From: Actinoalloteichus hymeniacidonis
Lineage (GTDB): Bacteria > Actinomycetota > Actinomycetes > Mycobacteriales > Pseudonocardiaceae
NCBI RefSeq assembly: GCF_014203365.1
Contig: NZ_JACHIS010000001.1
Coordinates: forward strand, 5,022,001-5,086,000
Reading direction: 5' to 3'
Length of the DNA stretch: 64,000 bases
Position 1 is the first letter of the stretch, and every line of letters starts with the position of its first letter. Positions 19,263 to 26,494 of this stretch are shown in pieces. Made by a program: the position numbers and the translations under genes. Under the pieces are notes generated by a model that was given only the letters and a program-made list of their open reading frames with translations, had not been told where the DNA came from and made no database searches.

Positions 19263-19475
19263 GGAACGCACCCGACGTGCGCGGGGCGGGTCTGCTCGGC
19301 CTCGGGTGTCGTCCGTGACCATGTCGGAACACCCCCGCGTGCGCGGGGCGGATCACCACTCTTGATCATTGGCCTTCTCGGCATCGGGAACACCCCCGCG
19401 TGCGCGGGGCGGATTGACGGATCGCGGTGATCCCCTCGGCGGCTGCCGGAACACCCCCGCGTGCGCGGGGCGGAT
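19263..19475 (-). CRISPR. Short type I-E-like CRISPR array 1 (four repeats)
   Basis: Repeats at 19263-19291 (degenerate, 29 nt), 19326-19353, 19387-19414 and 19448-19475. The 28-nt unit starts GGAACACC, has a GC-rich hairpin core and ends GGGGCGGAT. Spacers are 34, 33 and 33 nt (19292-19325, 19354-19386, 19415-19447), giving a 61-nt period. Read on the minus strand the repeat has the CCCCGCG...GCGGGGGTG-CC form of type I-E, so transcription should run right to left. The decayed repeat is the leader-distal one, as expected. No cas genes are in the window. Confidence 0.93.
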
Positions 19476-19525
19476 ACTTGTTGACCTGGGGTTCTACCGG
19501 CCGGTAACCGGATTTATGACCACTT
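19476..19525 (-). promoter_or_regulatory. CRISPR leader 1
   Basis: 50 bases that directly abut the intact end of array 1 and are 44/50 identical (by eye) to the sequence abutting array 2 at 21040-21089. On the minus strand they end with AAGT immediately before the first repeat. Conservation plus position identifies the leader with the integration site. Confidence 0.8.
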
Positions 19526-19541
19526 GGAATTCGAGGATCGC

Positions 19542-20213
19542 CTACTCACCAAGCCCTAGCTCCGCAAGTAACTCGCCGCCGAGGCCCACCTCGTTGTGTT
19601 GGCCCGCGATGGCCCGGCCCTCCGCCACGGTATAGGAACCCTGGGTGCTGTTGACCAGGGTGCGGCGGCCGTCGCCCCAGTCCTTGAGCAGCAGCACGTA
19701 TTCGCCGCCCTCGGCGACATCGGCGGTAGACGGTGCGGCGCCCCGGATCACGTAGGCCACGTCGATGGTGTCGCCCACGGCGACCGTGTCCCCGACGCTA
19801 GCCAGCACGGTGACCTCCGCCCGGATCTCGGGGAGGTCGTCCATGGTCTGCCGGTGGGTCGCATCGATCCGGCCCCGCACGATCAGGTCCGCTTCGGCGA
19901 CCAGCTCTTCGGTGCTGGCGTAGTACGGCTCGTCGGTTACGACCGGGGTTCGCTGGCCCCGTCGGTCATCCGAGAAGAACAGCACGAGGCCCACCACACC
20001 GACGACCAGGATCACGGACAGCGCCACCGCGACAGCTAGCACCGGGCCCCGGCGGCCCGGAGCCGGCGGCTGGGGACGAAACTCGGCGCTCTGCTGCTCG
20101 CCCACCAAGTCTGCGAGTTCGGCGGCGGCCCGGCCGGACAGCAGATCCGGCGGCGGGGTGGGCACGGGATTCGCCCGGATGATCAACGACTTGACGAGAA
20201 CTCGACTCACCAC
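19542..20213 (-). CDS. Membrane-anchored protein, likely partner of the adjacent sigma factor
   Basis: 223 residues from the GTG at 20213, overlapping the upstream sigma gene by 7 bases, so the two are translationally coupled. Residues 1-52 are cytoplasmic and Pro-rich, ~53-80 form one transmembrane helix (GPVLAVAVALSVILVVGVVG), and the remaining ~140 residues are outside. The external part (EELVAEADLIVRGRIDATH... EGGEYVLLLKDWGDGRRTLV) is a beta-rich domain seen in many secreted actinomycete proteins. Topology and coupling suggest an anti-sigma role, but no zinc-binding anti-sigma motif is present. Confidence 0.75.
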   Translation of the reverse strand: MVSRVLVKSLIIRANPVPTPPPDLLSGRAAAELADLVGEQQSAEFRPQPPAPGRRGPVLAVAVALSVILVVGVVGLVLFFSDDRRGQRTPVVTDEPYYASTEELVAEADLIVRGRIDATHRQTMDDLPEIRAEVTVLASVGDTVAVGDTIDVAYVIRGAAPSTADVAEGGEYVLLLKDWGDGRRTLVNSTQGSYTVAEGRAIAGQHNEVGLGGELLAELGLGE

Positions 20214-20731
20214 GATCCACTCCTCGACAGGTAGGCCGCGCGAAACGCCCGCCGCGCCCGGTACAGGCGCAGCCAGATCGCACTACGGCTGCGACGCAGG
20301 GCGTAGGCGACCTCGACGGAGTCGAGTCCTTCCCAGTAGTGCAGCAACAACACCTCGCGCTGCTCCTCGGTCAGCGAGTCCAACGCGTCCAGCGCGGCCA
20401 GCGCCCTAAGGTCGTCGCCGGTAGCCGGCGGCCTGCCGAACTCCACGGCCGGTCGGCGATGCAGCTCGGCGAGTCGAGGGGCCCGGTGGTGGTGCTCGGC
20501 CAGCACGGTGCGCGCGGTACCGAAGAACCAGGCGTTGGTCCACAGCAGCCTGCTATCGACATGCTCCCAACCGATTTGAAACACCTTCGAGGCCAGGTCC
20601 TCGGCCACACCGCGATCGCCGACCCGGCGCAGCATGAAGGCAAGCACCCTCGGATATAAACGGTGGTACGCCTCGGTGAACGCGGCCGCACGCTCCGCCG
20701 GAGGCGGTCTTCTGATTCTGTGCATAACCAT
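20207..20731 (-). CDS. RNA polymerase sigma factor, ECF-like (sigma-70 family)
   Basis: 174 residues from the ATG at 20731; a second ATG at 20725 is also possible. Region 2 spans ~15-80 (YHRLYPRVLAFMLRRVGDRG, then AEDLASKVFQIGWEHV) and region 4 spans ~115-165 (LTEEQREVLLLHYWEGLDSV, then VAYALRRSRSAIWLRLYRAR). The open frame continues upstream through the CRISPR array, which cannot be coding. Directly downstream and overlapping is a one-TM protein. The operon is flanked by CRISPR arrays on both sides. Confidence 0.9.
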   Translation of the reverse strand: MVMHRIRRPPPAERAAAFTEAYHRLYPRVLAFMLRRVGDRGVAEDLASKVFQIGWEHVDSRLLWTNAWFFGTARTVLAEHHHRAPRLAELHRRPAVEFGRPPATGDDLRALAALDALDSLTEEQREVLLLHYWEGLDSVEVAYALRRSRSAIWLRLYRARRAFRAAYLSRSGSW

Positions 20732-20827
20732 TACATGGTCGCTCGTTCGCCAGGCCTTTCCCACGACGCCCTCATGTTTTCGAGCTTGCATGCCGAACCG
20801 GTCCGATCCGCACAGAAGCCACAGCGC

Positions 20828-21039
20828 AGACCGAGCCCTTACATACGGGGCGGATGCGTGTCCATCGAGGACCAGCCCTGTGCCGACCGGAACACCCCCG
20901 CGTGCGCGGGGGCGGATGCCCGACTCGCCGTCGCCGTAGACGTCGTTGTGGGAACACCTCCGCGCACGCGGGGCGGATGCGACCACCCCACTGCGGTCCG
21001 ACTCAACCACCGGAACACCCCCGCGCACGCGGGGCGGAT
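20828..21039 (-). CRISPR. Short type I-E-like CRISPR array 2 (four repeats)
   Basis: Repeats at about 20828-20855 (half decayed; only the last 15 bases match well), 20889-20917 (29 nt, one extra G), 20951-20978 and 21012-21039. Spacers are all 33 nt: 20856-20888, 20918-20950, 20979-21011. The two leader-proximal repeats have CGCGCACGCG where array 1 has CGCGTGCGCG, so the hairpin is preserved by paired changes. Orientation is minus, leader on the right. No spacer equals one in array 1. Confidence 0.93.
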
Positions 21040-21089
21040 ACTTCGTGACCTGGGGTTCTACCGGCGGGTAACAGGATTTACGACCACAT
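21040..21089 (-). promoter_or_regulatory. CRISPR leader 2
   Basis: 50 bases next to the intact repeat of array 2, with six differences from leader 1 and no gaps. Shared blocks include TGACCTGGGGTTCTACCGG and GGATTTA-GACCAC. Confidence 0.8.
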
Positions 21090-21100
21090 CGGATTCCAGT

Positions 21101-21613
21101 CTAGGGCTTGCCCTCCGACCGCCCCGATGCTTCGGCCTGCTCGGCCAACAACTCGTTCATGCTGACGCGCAGCCCATCGAGGAATCTCTCGAACTGGTCC
21201 AGCTGTTCCGGCGGGTACTGCGCCACCAACGCGTCCAGGTGGACGGCCAGCGGGCCGAAGAACTCGCGGGCGGGCGCCTCGATCTCCTTGCTGCTGCGCA
21301 GCGTCACCGCGCGCCGGTCGGCCTGTTCGCGAGTGCGGACGATGTGGCCGAGGCGTTCGAGGCGGTTCAGCAGGTTCGTGGTGGCGCCGGTGGTGAGGGC
21401 GAGGCGTTCGCTGAGGCGGGTGGGCGACAGCGGGGTGCCCTTGTCCTCGGCGTAGAGGATCTCGACCAGCGCCCTGGCGTCGGTGGAGTGCAAACCGAGC
21501 CAGGCGGCGAACCGGTCGGTGAACTCGGTGTAGTTGGCGCCGAAGGCCCGGAGTCCGTCGAGGATTCGGCCGCTGCGCTCGGTGTCGTCGGCAGGCTGCG
21601 GTGCCTCCTCCAT
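21101..21613 (-). CDS. MarR family regulator
   Basis: 170 residues. The winged helix reads GTPLSPTRLSERLALTTGAT, then TNLLNRLERLGHIVR, followed by the DRRAVTLRSS wing with the Asp-Arg-Arg of the family. It is divergent from a cytochrome P450 gene, and a perfect palindrome sits between them. It probably represses itself and the P450. Its 3' end lies directly beside CRISPR leader 2. Confidence 0.92.
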   Translation of the reverse strand: MEEAPQPADDTERSGRILDGLRAFGANYTEFTDRFAAWLGLHSTDARALVEILYAEDKGTPLSPTRLSERLALTTGATTNLLNRLERLGHIVRTREQADRRAVTLRSSKEIEAPAREFFGPLAVHLDALVAQYPPEQLDQFERFLDGLRVSMNELLAEQAEASGRSEGKP

Positions 21614-21683
21614 CGTCGTTCTCTCCTGTCCGGCGCTCGGTTCCGATGATCATTTCGGGTTGCCAATCTACCCCGCCACGATA

Positions 21684-21702
21684 TAGCTTCATCATGAAGC
21701 TA
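21684..21702. promoter_or_regulatory. Perfect palindrome, probable MarR operator
   Basis: TAGCTTCAT, one central base, ATGAAGCTA. Located 71 bases before the marR-like start and 117 bases before the P450 start; a further half site AAGCTACT occurs at about 21713-21720. Confidence 0.8.
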
Positions 21703-21818
21703 CTTCTCGGGGAAGCTACTGCGAGAAGCGGCCGCAGTCCTCACGCGCCCACCCCACCGGTGGCGATCAGCCGTACCCGCCAACGCCCGCGCTCTCCCAC
21801 GCACCAGAGGAATCCGCG

Positions 21819-22970
21819 ATGCCCGACGCAGCCCGACCCGTCGTCAATCCGTTCGCACCCGTCGACCGACCCCATACCGAACCCGATCCGACTCGCGCGG
21901 CTCTTCGAGTGGCCGGACCGATCAGCCGATCGACCGCGCCGACGGACGGTCCCGTGTGGATCGTGACCACCGAGGCGCTGGCCAAGGAGGTCTGCTCCCA
22001 TCCGGATATCGCCAAGGACCCGGCGTTCGCGCCGCCGTATTGGGATCCGGCGGAAGCAGGTTTGGAGCGGACCGCCGCAGAGCAACCGTCCCTGACCACG
22101 CTCGACGGCCCCGCGCACGCCGAGTTGCGGCGGGCCCATGCACCGTTGTTCAGCGCCAAGCGCATTCGCGCCCAGTCCGACCGCATCCATCAGATCGCCC
22201 GCGAGCTACTCACCGAGGCCGCCGCGCGGGGCCCGGTGGTCGACCTGATGGCGGGCTTCACCACCCGCTACCCGCTGACCGTGTTGCTCGATCTGCTCGG
22301 TATCCCGCTCGATCTCGTCGACGAGGCCACCGACGCCTGTCTCATGATGGTCAACGGCGTTCGAGGCGATCAGGGCAAGGCCATCGGCGCGCTGGCCGAG
22401 CTGGCCGCCGAGGGTCTGCGCGCCGACAGTCACGGACTCGCCGCCGAACTGCGGGATCGGCTGCCCGCCGGAACCGCCGAGGCCGAACTGCGCTACCACC
22501 TGTTCGCACTGATCTTCGCCGGTCAGCTCACCACCGACTCAGCCGTCGGCTTCCTCATCGCCCGTGCTCTCGGCGAGGCCGCTCCGCACCAGGACACCGT
22601 GCACGACCTGGTCGACGAGACACTGCGACAGCACGCGCCCGCGCCGTTCAGTCTGTGGCGGTTCACCACCACCGAGGTCGAACTGGCGGGCGTACGGTTG
22701 CCCGCGCGCACGCCGTTATTGGTGGACATCCTGGGGATCAACACCGACCCGGCCCGCACGTCCGGCACGGATCTGACCTTCGGCTCGGGCGCGCACTTCT
22801 GTATCGGTGCCCAGCTCGCCCGCGAGGAGCTGCGCGCGGTGGTCACCGTGCTGCGGACCGACTTCCCAGCGGCCCGGCTCGCCATGCCGGCCACCGAGAT
22901 CCGCCAGGTCGGGCCCGGCGGCATCATGGGGTCCCGGTTGGCCATGCTTCCGGTGGCGTTGCGCGGCTGA
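21819..22970 (+). CDS. Cytochrome P450 (bacterial class I)
   Basis: 383 residues. The heme loop is FGSGAHFCIGAQLAREEL, with the Cys at about 330, and ExxR is in VDETLRQHAP. The I-helix reads FAGQLTTDSAVGF: the acidic residue that normally precedes the Thr (AGxET/AGxDT) is Leu, so proton delivery may differ from the usual scheme. It needs separate ferredoxin and ferredoxin reductase, which are not nearby. Control by the divergent MarR is likely. Substrate unknown. Confidence 0.92.
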   Translation: MPDAARPVVNPFAPVDRPHTEPDPTRAALRVAGPISRSTAPTDGPVWIVTTEALAKEVCSHPDIAKDPAFAPPYWDPAEAGLERTAAEQPSLTTLDGPAHAELRRAHAPLFSAKRIRAQSDRIHQIARELLTEAAARGPVVDLMAGFTTRYPLTVLLDLLGIPLDLVDEATDACLMMVNGVRGDQGKAIGALAELAAEGLRADSHGLAAELRDRLPAGTAEAELRYHLFALIFAGQLTTDSAVGFLIARALGEAAPHQDTVHDLVDETLRQHAPAPFSLWRFTTTEVELAGVRLPARTPLLVDILGINTDPARTSGTDLTFGSGAHFCIGAQLAREELRAVVTVLRTDFPAARLAMPATEIRQVGPGGIMGSRLAMLPVALRG

Positions 22971-22980
22971 AGATCGAGCT

Positions 22981-23015
22981 GCGGGCGGCCGATATCTCGG
23001 ATACCGGCCGCCCGC
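22981..23015. terminator. Bidirectional terminator
   Basis: Perfect 11-bp stem, GCGGGCGGCCG (22981-22991) and CGGCCGCCCGC (23005-23015), between the P450 gene and the converging copper ATPase gene. Confidence 0.85.
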
Positions 23016-23018
23016 CCC

Positions 23019-25064
23019 TCACGCCGACTCGGTCAGCTTCACCCGGCGCAACAGCTGCGCGTTCACCGCGACGACGATCGTGGACAGGCTCATCACCACC
23101 GCCCCGACCGCGGGCGGCAACACGAAGCCGACGCCCGCCAGCACCCCGGCGGCCAAGGGCACGGTGAGCAGGTTGTAGCCGGTGGCCCAGGCGAGGTTCT
23201 GCCACATCTTGCGGTGGGCGGCCACCGACAACCTGCGTACCGCGAGCACGCCGCGCGGGTCGTCGGAGGCCAGCACCACGCCCGCCGATTCGATGGCGAC
23301 GTCGGTGCCCGCGCCGATCGCGATGCCGACCTCCGCCCTGGCCAAGGCGGGTGCGTCGTTGACGCCGTCGCCCACCATCGCGACCCGGCGGCCGCGCTCC
23401 TGCAGTTCGACGACCTTGCTGTCCTTGTCGGCGGGCAGCACCTCGGCGAACACCTCGTCGATGTCGAGGTCGGCGGCCACCGCCTCGGCCACCGGTCGCG
23501 CATCGCCGGTGATCATCATGACCCGGACGCCGTGGCGATGCAGGGCTTCGATGGCCTCCCGCGACTCCGGACGCACCTCGTCGGCCAGCGCGACCGCGCC
23601 GAGCACCACGCCGTCTCGCAGTACGTGCAGAACGGTGGCGCCGCGCGCCGCCCACGACTGGGTCTCGGCGGCCAGGTCCTCGGGCGGTCGGATCTCGCGC
23701 TCCGCAAGCAATCCGGGCCCGCCGACGGCGATGGTGGCGCCGTCGACCACCGCCTGCACACCCCGGCCGGTCAGCGAGCGGAAGTCGCGGGCCTCGGGGA
23801 TCGGGCCTTCCTCGCGCGCGGCCGCGACGATCGCGGCGGCCAGCGGGTGTTCCGAGTCGATCTCGGCGGCTGCGGCCAGGGCCAGCACCTCGGAACGCGA
23901 ACCGCCCGGCGCCGCGCGGACCTCGGTGACCACGGGGCGGCCCTTGGTCAGGGTGCCGGTCTTGTCGAAGACCACGGCGTCGATGGTGCGCATCCGTTCC
24001 AGGGCCAGCCGGTCGGTCACCAGGATGCCCGCCTTCGCCGACATCGAGGTCGAGATCGCGATGACCAGTGGAATCGCCAGCCCGAGGGCATGTGGGCAGG
24101 CGATCACCAGCACGGTGACCATCCGCTCCACGGCGGTGGTCGGATCGCCGATGACCAGCCACACCACGAAGGTCAGCGCGCCGACGATCAGGGCGAACCA
24201 GAACAGCGCCGCCGCCGCGCGGTCGGCCAAGGCCTGGGCCCGCGACTTCGAGGACTGCGCCTGTTCGACGAGCCGGGCGATCCCGGCCAGCGCGGTGTCC
24301 GAGCCGATGGCCTGCACCCGGACCCGGATCGAGGAATCGGTGGCCACCGTGCCCGCGACCACCCGGTCGCCGACCGAGCGTCGCACGGTGTTCGACTCGC
24401 CGGTGATCATCGATTCGTCCAGCTCGGCGGCGCCCTCGGTCACCACGCCGTCGGCGGGCACCCGGCCGCCGGAGCGGACCAACACCACGTCGTCCACGGC
24501 CAGCTCACCCAGCCCGACGGAGGAGATCGAACCGTCCTCGGCGATACGTTCCGCGCTGTCCGGCAGCAGTTCGGCCAGGGCGTCCAGGGCCCCGGTGGCC
24601 TGCCCGAGCGCGCGCATCTCCAGCCAGTGGCCGAGCAACATGATCACCACCAGCAGGGCCAATTCCCACCAGAAGTCCAGTTCCAGCCCGGCGACGCCGA
24701 AGGTCGTCAGGGCGCTGGCGACGAAGGCGACGGTGATGGCCAGCGCGACGAGCGTCATCATCCCCGGCGTTCGAGCCCGCAGTTCGCCGACGGCGCCGGT
24801 GAGGAACGGCTGCCCGCCGTAGAGGAAGACGACGGTGCCCAACACCGGCGCCACCCACCCGGCCCAGGTGGGCACGGTGTAGCCGAGGAGGTCGGCGATC
24901 ATGTGGCTGGCGAGGACCACCGGGATGGTCAGGGCCAGGCTCAACCAGAACCGGTCCCGGAAAGCGGCGGCGTGGCTGCCGTGACCTGCGTGTCCGGTGT
25001 GCTGGTGTTGTCGATCGACGGAGTGGGATCCGTCGTGGTCGTGGTCGTGGGACTGCGGGTGCAT
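23019..25064 (-). CDS. copB: Copper-type P1B ATPase (CopB-like)
   Basis: 681 residues from the ATG at 25064 (GAGAGGAG site). A His-rich cytosolic N-terminus (HDHDHDGSHSVDRQHQHTGH) replaces the usual CxxC metal-binding domain. Membrane metal-binding motif is CPH (VIACPHALGLAIP), which defines the CopB subgroup. Phosphorylation site DKTGTLTKG, actuator loop TGES, and hinge GDGVNDAPALA are all intact. It should export copper from the cytoplasm. It follows csoR on the same strand, with its own CsoR-type operator at 25100-25116. Confidence 0.93.
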   Translation of the reverse strand: MHPQSHDHDHDGSHSVDRQHQHTGHAGHGSHAAAFRDRFWLSLALTIPVVLASHMIADLLGYTVPTWAGWVAPVLGTVVFLYGGQPFLTGAVGELRARTPGMMTLVALAITVAFVASALTTFGVAGLELDFWWELALLVVIMLLGHWLEMRALGQATGALDALAELLPDSAERIAEDGSISSVGLGELAVDDVVLVRSGGRVPADGVVTEGAAELDESMITGESNTVRRSVGDRVVAGTVATDSSIRVRVQAIGSDTALAGIARLVEQAQSSKSRAQALADRAAAALFWFALIVGALTFVVWLVIGDPTTAVERMVTVLVIACPHALGLAIPLVIAISTSMSAKAGILVTDRLALERMRTIDAVVFDKTGTLTKGRPVVTEVRAAPGGSRSEVLALAAAAEIDSEHPLAAAIVAAAREEGPIPEARDFRSLTGRGVQAVVDGATIAVGGPGLLAEREIRPPEDLAAETQSWAARGATVLHVLRDGVVLGAVALADEVRPESREAIEALHRHGVRVMMITGDARPVAEAVAADLDIDEVFAEVLPADKDSKVVELQERGRRVAMVGDGVNDAPALARAEVGIAIGAGTDVAIESAGVVLASDDPRGVLAVRRLSVAAHRKMWQNLAWATGYNLLTVPLAAGVLAGVGFVLPPAVGAVVMSLSTIVVAVNAQLLRRVKLTESA

Positions 25065-25099
25065 CGCCGCGCTCCTCTCACAGGCAGGACAACCGCAAT

Positions 25100-25116
25100 A
25101 TACCCCTAGGGGGTAT
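25100..25116. promoter_or_regulatory. CsoR-type operator upstream of copB
   Basis: ATACCCC-TAG-GGGGTAT, a perfect inverted repeat of the ATACCCCNNNGGGGTAT copper operator class, 36 bases before the ATPase start. Confidence 0.88.
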
Positions 25117-25170
25117 TCGGTGCTTGCAACGACGCGCCCGGCCCACACACGGACCACCTAGAGCAAGCAG

Positions 25171-25201
25171 ACGGCCCGCCACGCCGTAGCGGGCAGGCCG
25201 T
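25171..25201 (-). terminator. Possible terminator after csoR
   Basis: Interrupted inverted repeat ACGGCCcgcc...gcgggcaGGCCGT, 25 bases past the csoR stop codon and before the copB promoter. Confidence 0.5.
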
Positions 25202-25225
25202 CACGAAACGCCGAGCGGGGACCTG

Positions 25226-25507
25226 TCAGGAACGGACCAACCGTGCCACGGCCTCGCTGGCCTCGCGGACCTTCTCGTTGGCCACCTCGCCGCCCTCGGC
25301 GATAGCCTCGGCCACACAGTGCTTGAGATGCTCGTCGATCAGACCGATGGACACCGACTGCAGCGCCTTGGTCGCCGCCGAGATCTGAGTGAGCACGTCG
25401 ATGCAGTACTCGTCGGCCTCCACCATCCGCTGCAGACCACGGATCTGACCCTCGATCCGGCGCAATCGCTTCAGGTAGCCGTCCTTATCCTCGGTGTAAC
25501 CACGCAT
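25226..25507 (-). CDS. csoR: Copper-sensing repressor CsoR
   Basis: 93-residue all-helical repressor, ATG at 25507 with GGGAGCGAG upstream. The Cu(I) ligands are all present: Cys35 (DEYCIDVLTQ), His60 and Cys64 (DEHLKHC). Loss of DNA binding on copper loading should release the copB gene downstream and csoR itself, since matching operators occur before both. Confidence 0.94.
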   Translation of the reverse strand: MRGYTEDKDGYLKRLRRIEGQIRGLQRMVEADEYCIDVLTQISAATKALQSVSIGLIDEHLKHCVAEAIAEGGEVANEKVREASEAVARLVRS

Positions 25508-25556
25508 GTCTCGCTCCCTCATCGACGTCCGCCTGCCGAGGGTACCCCGTACCGGT

Positions 25557-25574
25557 AAGCACCAAGGGGTGCTT
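25557..25574. repeat. Inverted repeat upstream of csoR
   Basis: AAGCACC-AAGG-GGTGCTT, 50 bases before the csoR start. It differs from the ATACCCC operator but shares a C/G-tract core, so it may be a second weaker site or a hairpin in the csoR leader. Confidence 0.45.
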
Positions 25575-25690
25575 TCGGGGCGAAGCAGCGCGGACGCACG
25601 CTGCCACGATCCCGGTACTTGCCCAGCTCGCAGGCCCATCGAGCACACGAGCCACCGCATCGGCATCCGGTCGTGCCCTCGCGACAACCT

Positions 25691-25707
25691 ATACCCCTAA
25701 GAGGTAT
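25691..25707. promoter_or_regulatory. CsoR-type operator upstream of csoR
   Basis: ATACCCC-TAA-GAGGTAT, the same class as the copB site with one mismatch in the right arm. It lies about 185 bases before csoR, implying a long 5' leader or a promoter at this site. Confidence 0.7.
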
Positions 25708-25810
25708 GGACGTGCTGCCGAGGCGGCCCTGTCGGGTGCTCGCGCGACCACCACATCAACGAGCCTCGGACCCCGCCGGGCACAGCCCTACCGGGAGTTT
25801 CTCGATGGCA

Positions 25811-26416
25811 TCAGCAGGGCATGATCGGCTCCAGCGGTACGCCGGGCAGCACATTCGACGTCGGGCGTAGGCCGTCGAGAAGCAGCGCGAGATAGCGCCT
25901 GCGCGCGGGAGAATCCGACTCCCCCCGCACCTGGGTCATCGCCAGCACCATGATGATCACCGCGCCGAGATCCTGGCCGACCAGCTCCGGTCGAACCAGG
26001 CCGGCGTCGACGAGTCTGCCTGCCAGTTCATCCATCCAGCGCAGGAAGGGCGCGAAGGCCTCCGGCCCGATCGCGTCGGTCTCGCGTGCCAGAGCGATCA
26101 TCACCCGCCTGCCGGTGAGCGCGTCCAGGCTGCGGTTCAGGAAGTCGGTCAGGTCCTGCCACGGGTCGTCGGACGCGACGATGTCCACGGGCTGGATCTC
26201 GGTGGTGATGACGTGCTCGACGACGGCGCGCACCAACTGATCGCGATTGCGGAAGCGCCGATACACCGTCGCGACGCCCACCCCGGCCTGCCGCGCGACC
26301 TGTTCCAGCGTCACTGCGGGCCCGACCTCCTCGAAGGCCTGACCCGCAGCGACCACGATCCGTTCATAGTTACGGGCCGCGTCGGCCCGCAGCCCCAGCG
26401 CCCGCGCGTCTGCCAT
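25811..26416 (-). CDS. TetR family regulator
   Basis: 201 residues. Helix-turn-helix in residues ~20-65: GPAVTLEQVARQAGVGVATV then YRRFRNRDQLVRAV. The C-terminal part resembles the TetR_C SbtR-like group. It follows a P450 gene on the same strand (78-bp gap), so it may be part of that transcript and act on it. Confidence 0.9.
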   Translation of the reverse strand: MADARALGLRADAARNYERIVVAAGQAFEEVGPAVTLEQVARQAGVGVATVYRRFRNRDQLVRAVVEHVITTEIQPVDIVASDDPWQDLTDFLNRSLDALTGRRVMIALARETDAIGPEAFAPFLRWMDELAGRLVDAGLVRPELVGQDLGAVIIMVLAMTQVRGESDSPARRRYLALLLDGLRPTSNVLPGVPLEPIMPC

Positions 26417-26494
26417 TCGGGCAAGCTAGCAGCAGCGCGCGAAACGGCGTCGATGCCGCAGCGGCGCTGCCCGCGACTCCGGCGGGGCGTCGCC

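Noticed and set aside
19113-19635. Short frames over CRISPR array 1
   Set aside because: They encode repeated PRARGG peptides from the CRISPR repeats, not proteins.
20732-21028. N-terminal extension of the sigma factor through CRISPR array 2
   Set aside because: It would translate the repeats (RARGGVP-type runs); the ATG at 20731 starts the conserved sigma region.
23182-25109. Two long rightward frames opposite copB
   Set aside because: Ser/Thr/Arg- and His/Gln-rich shadows; the leftward ATPase has all P-type motifs.
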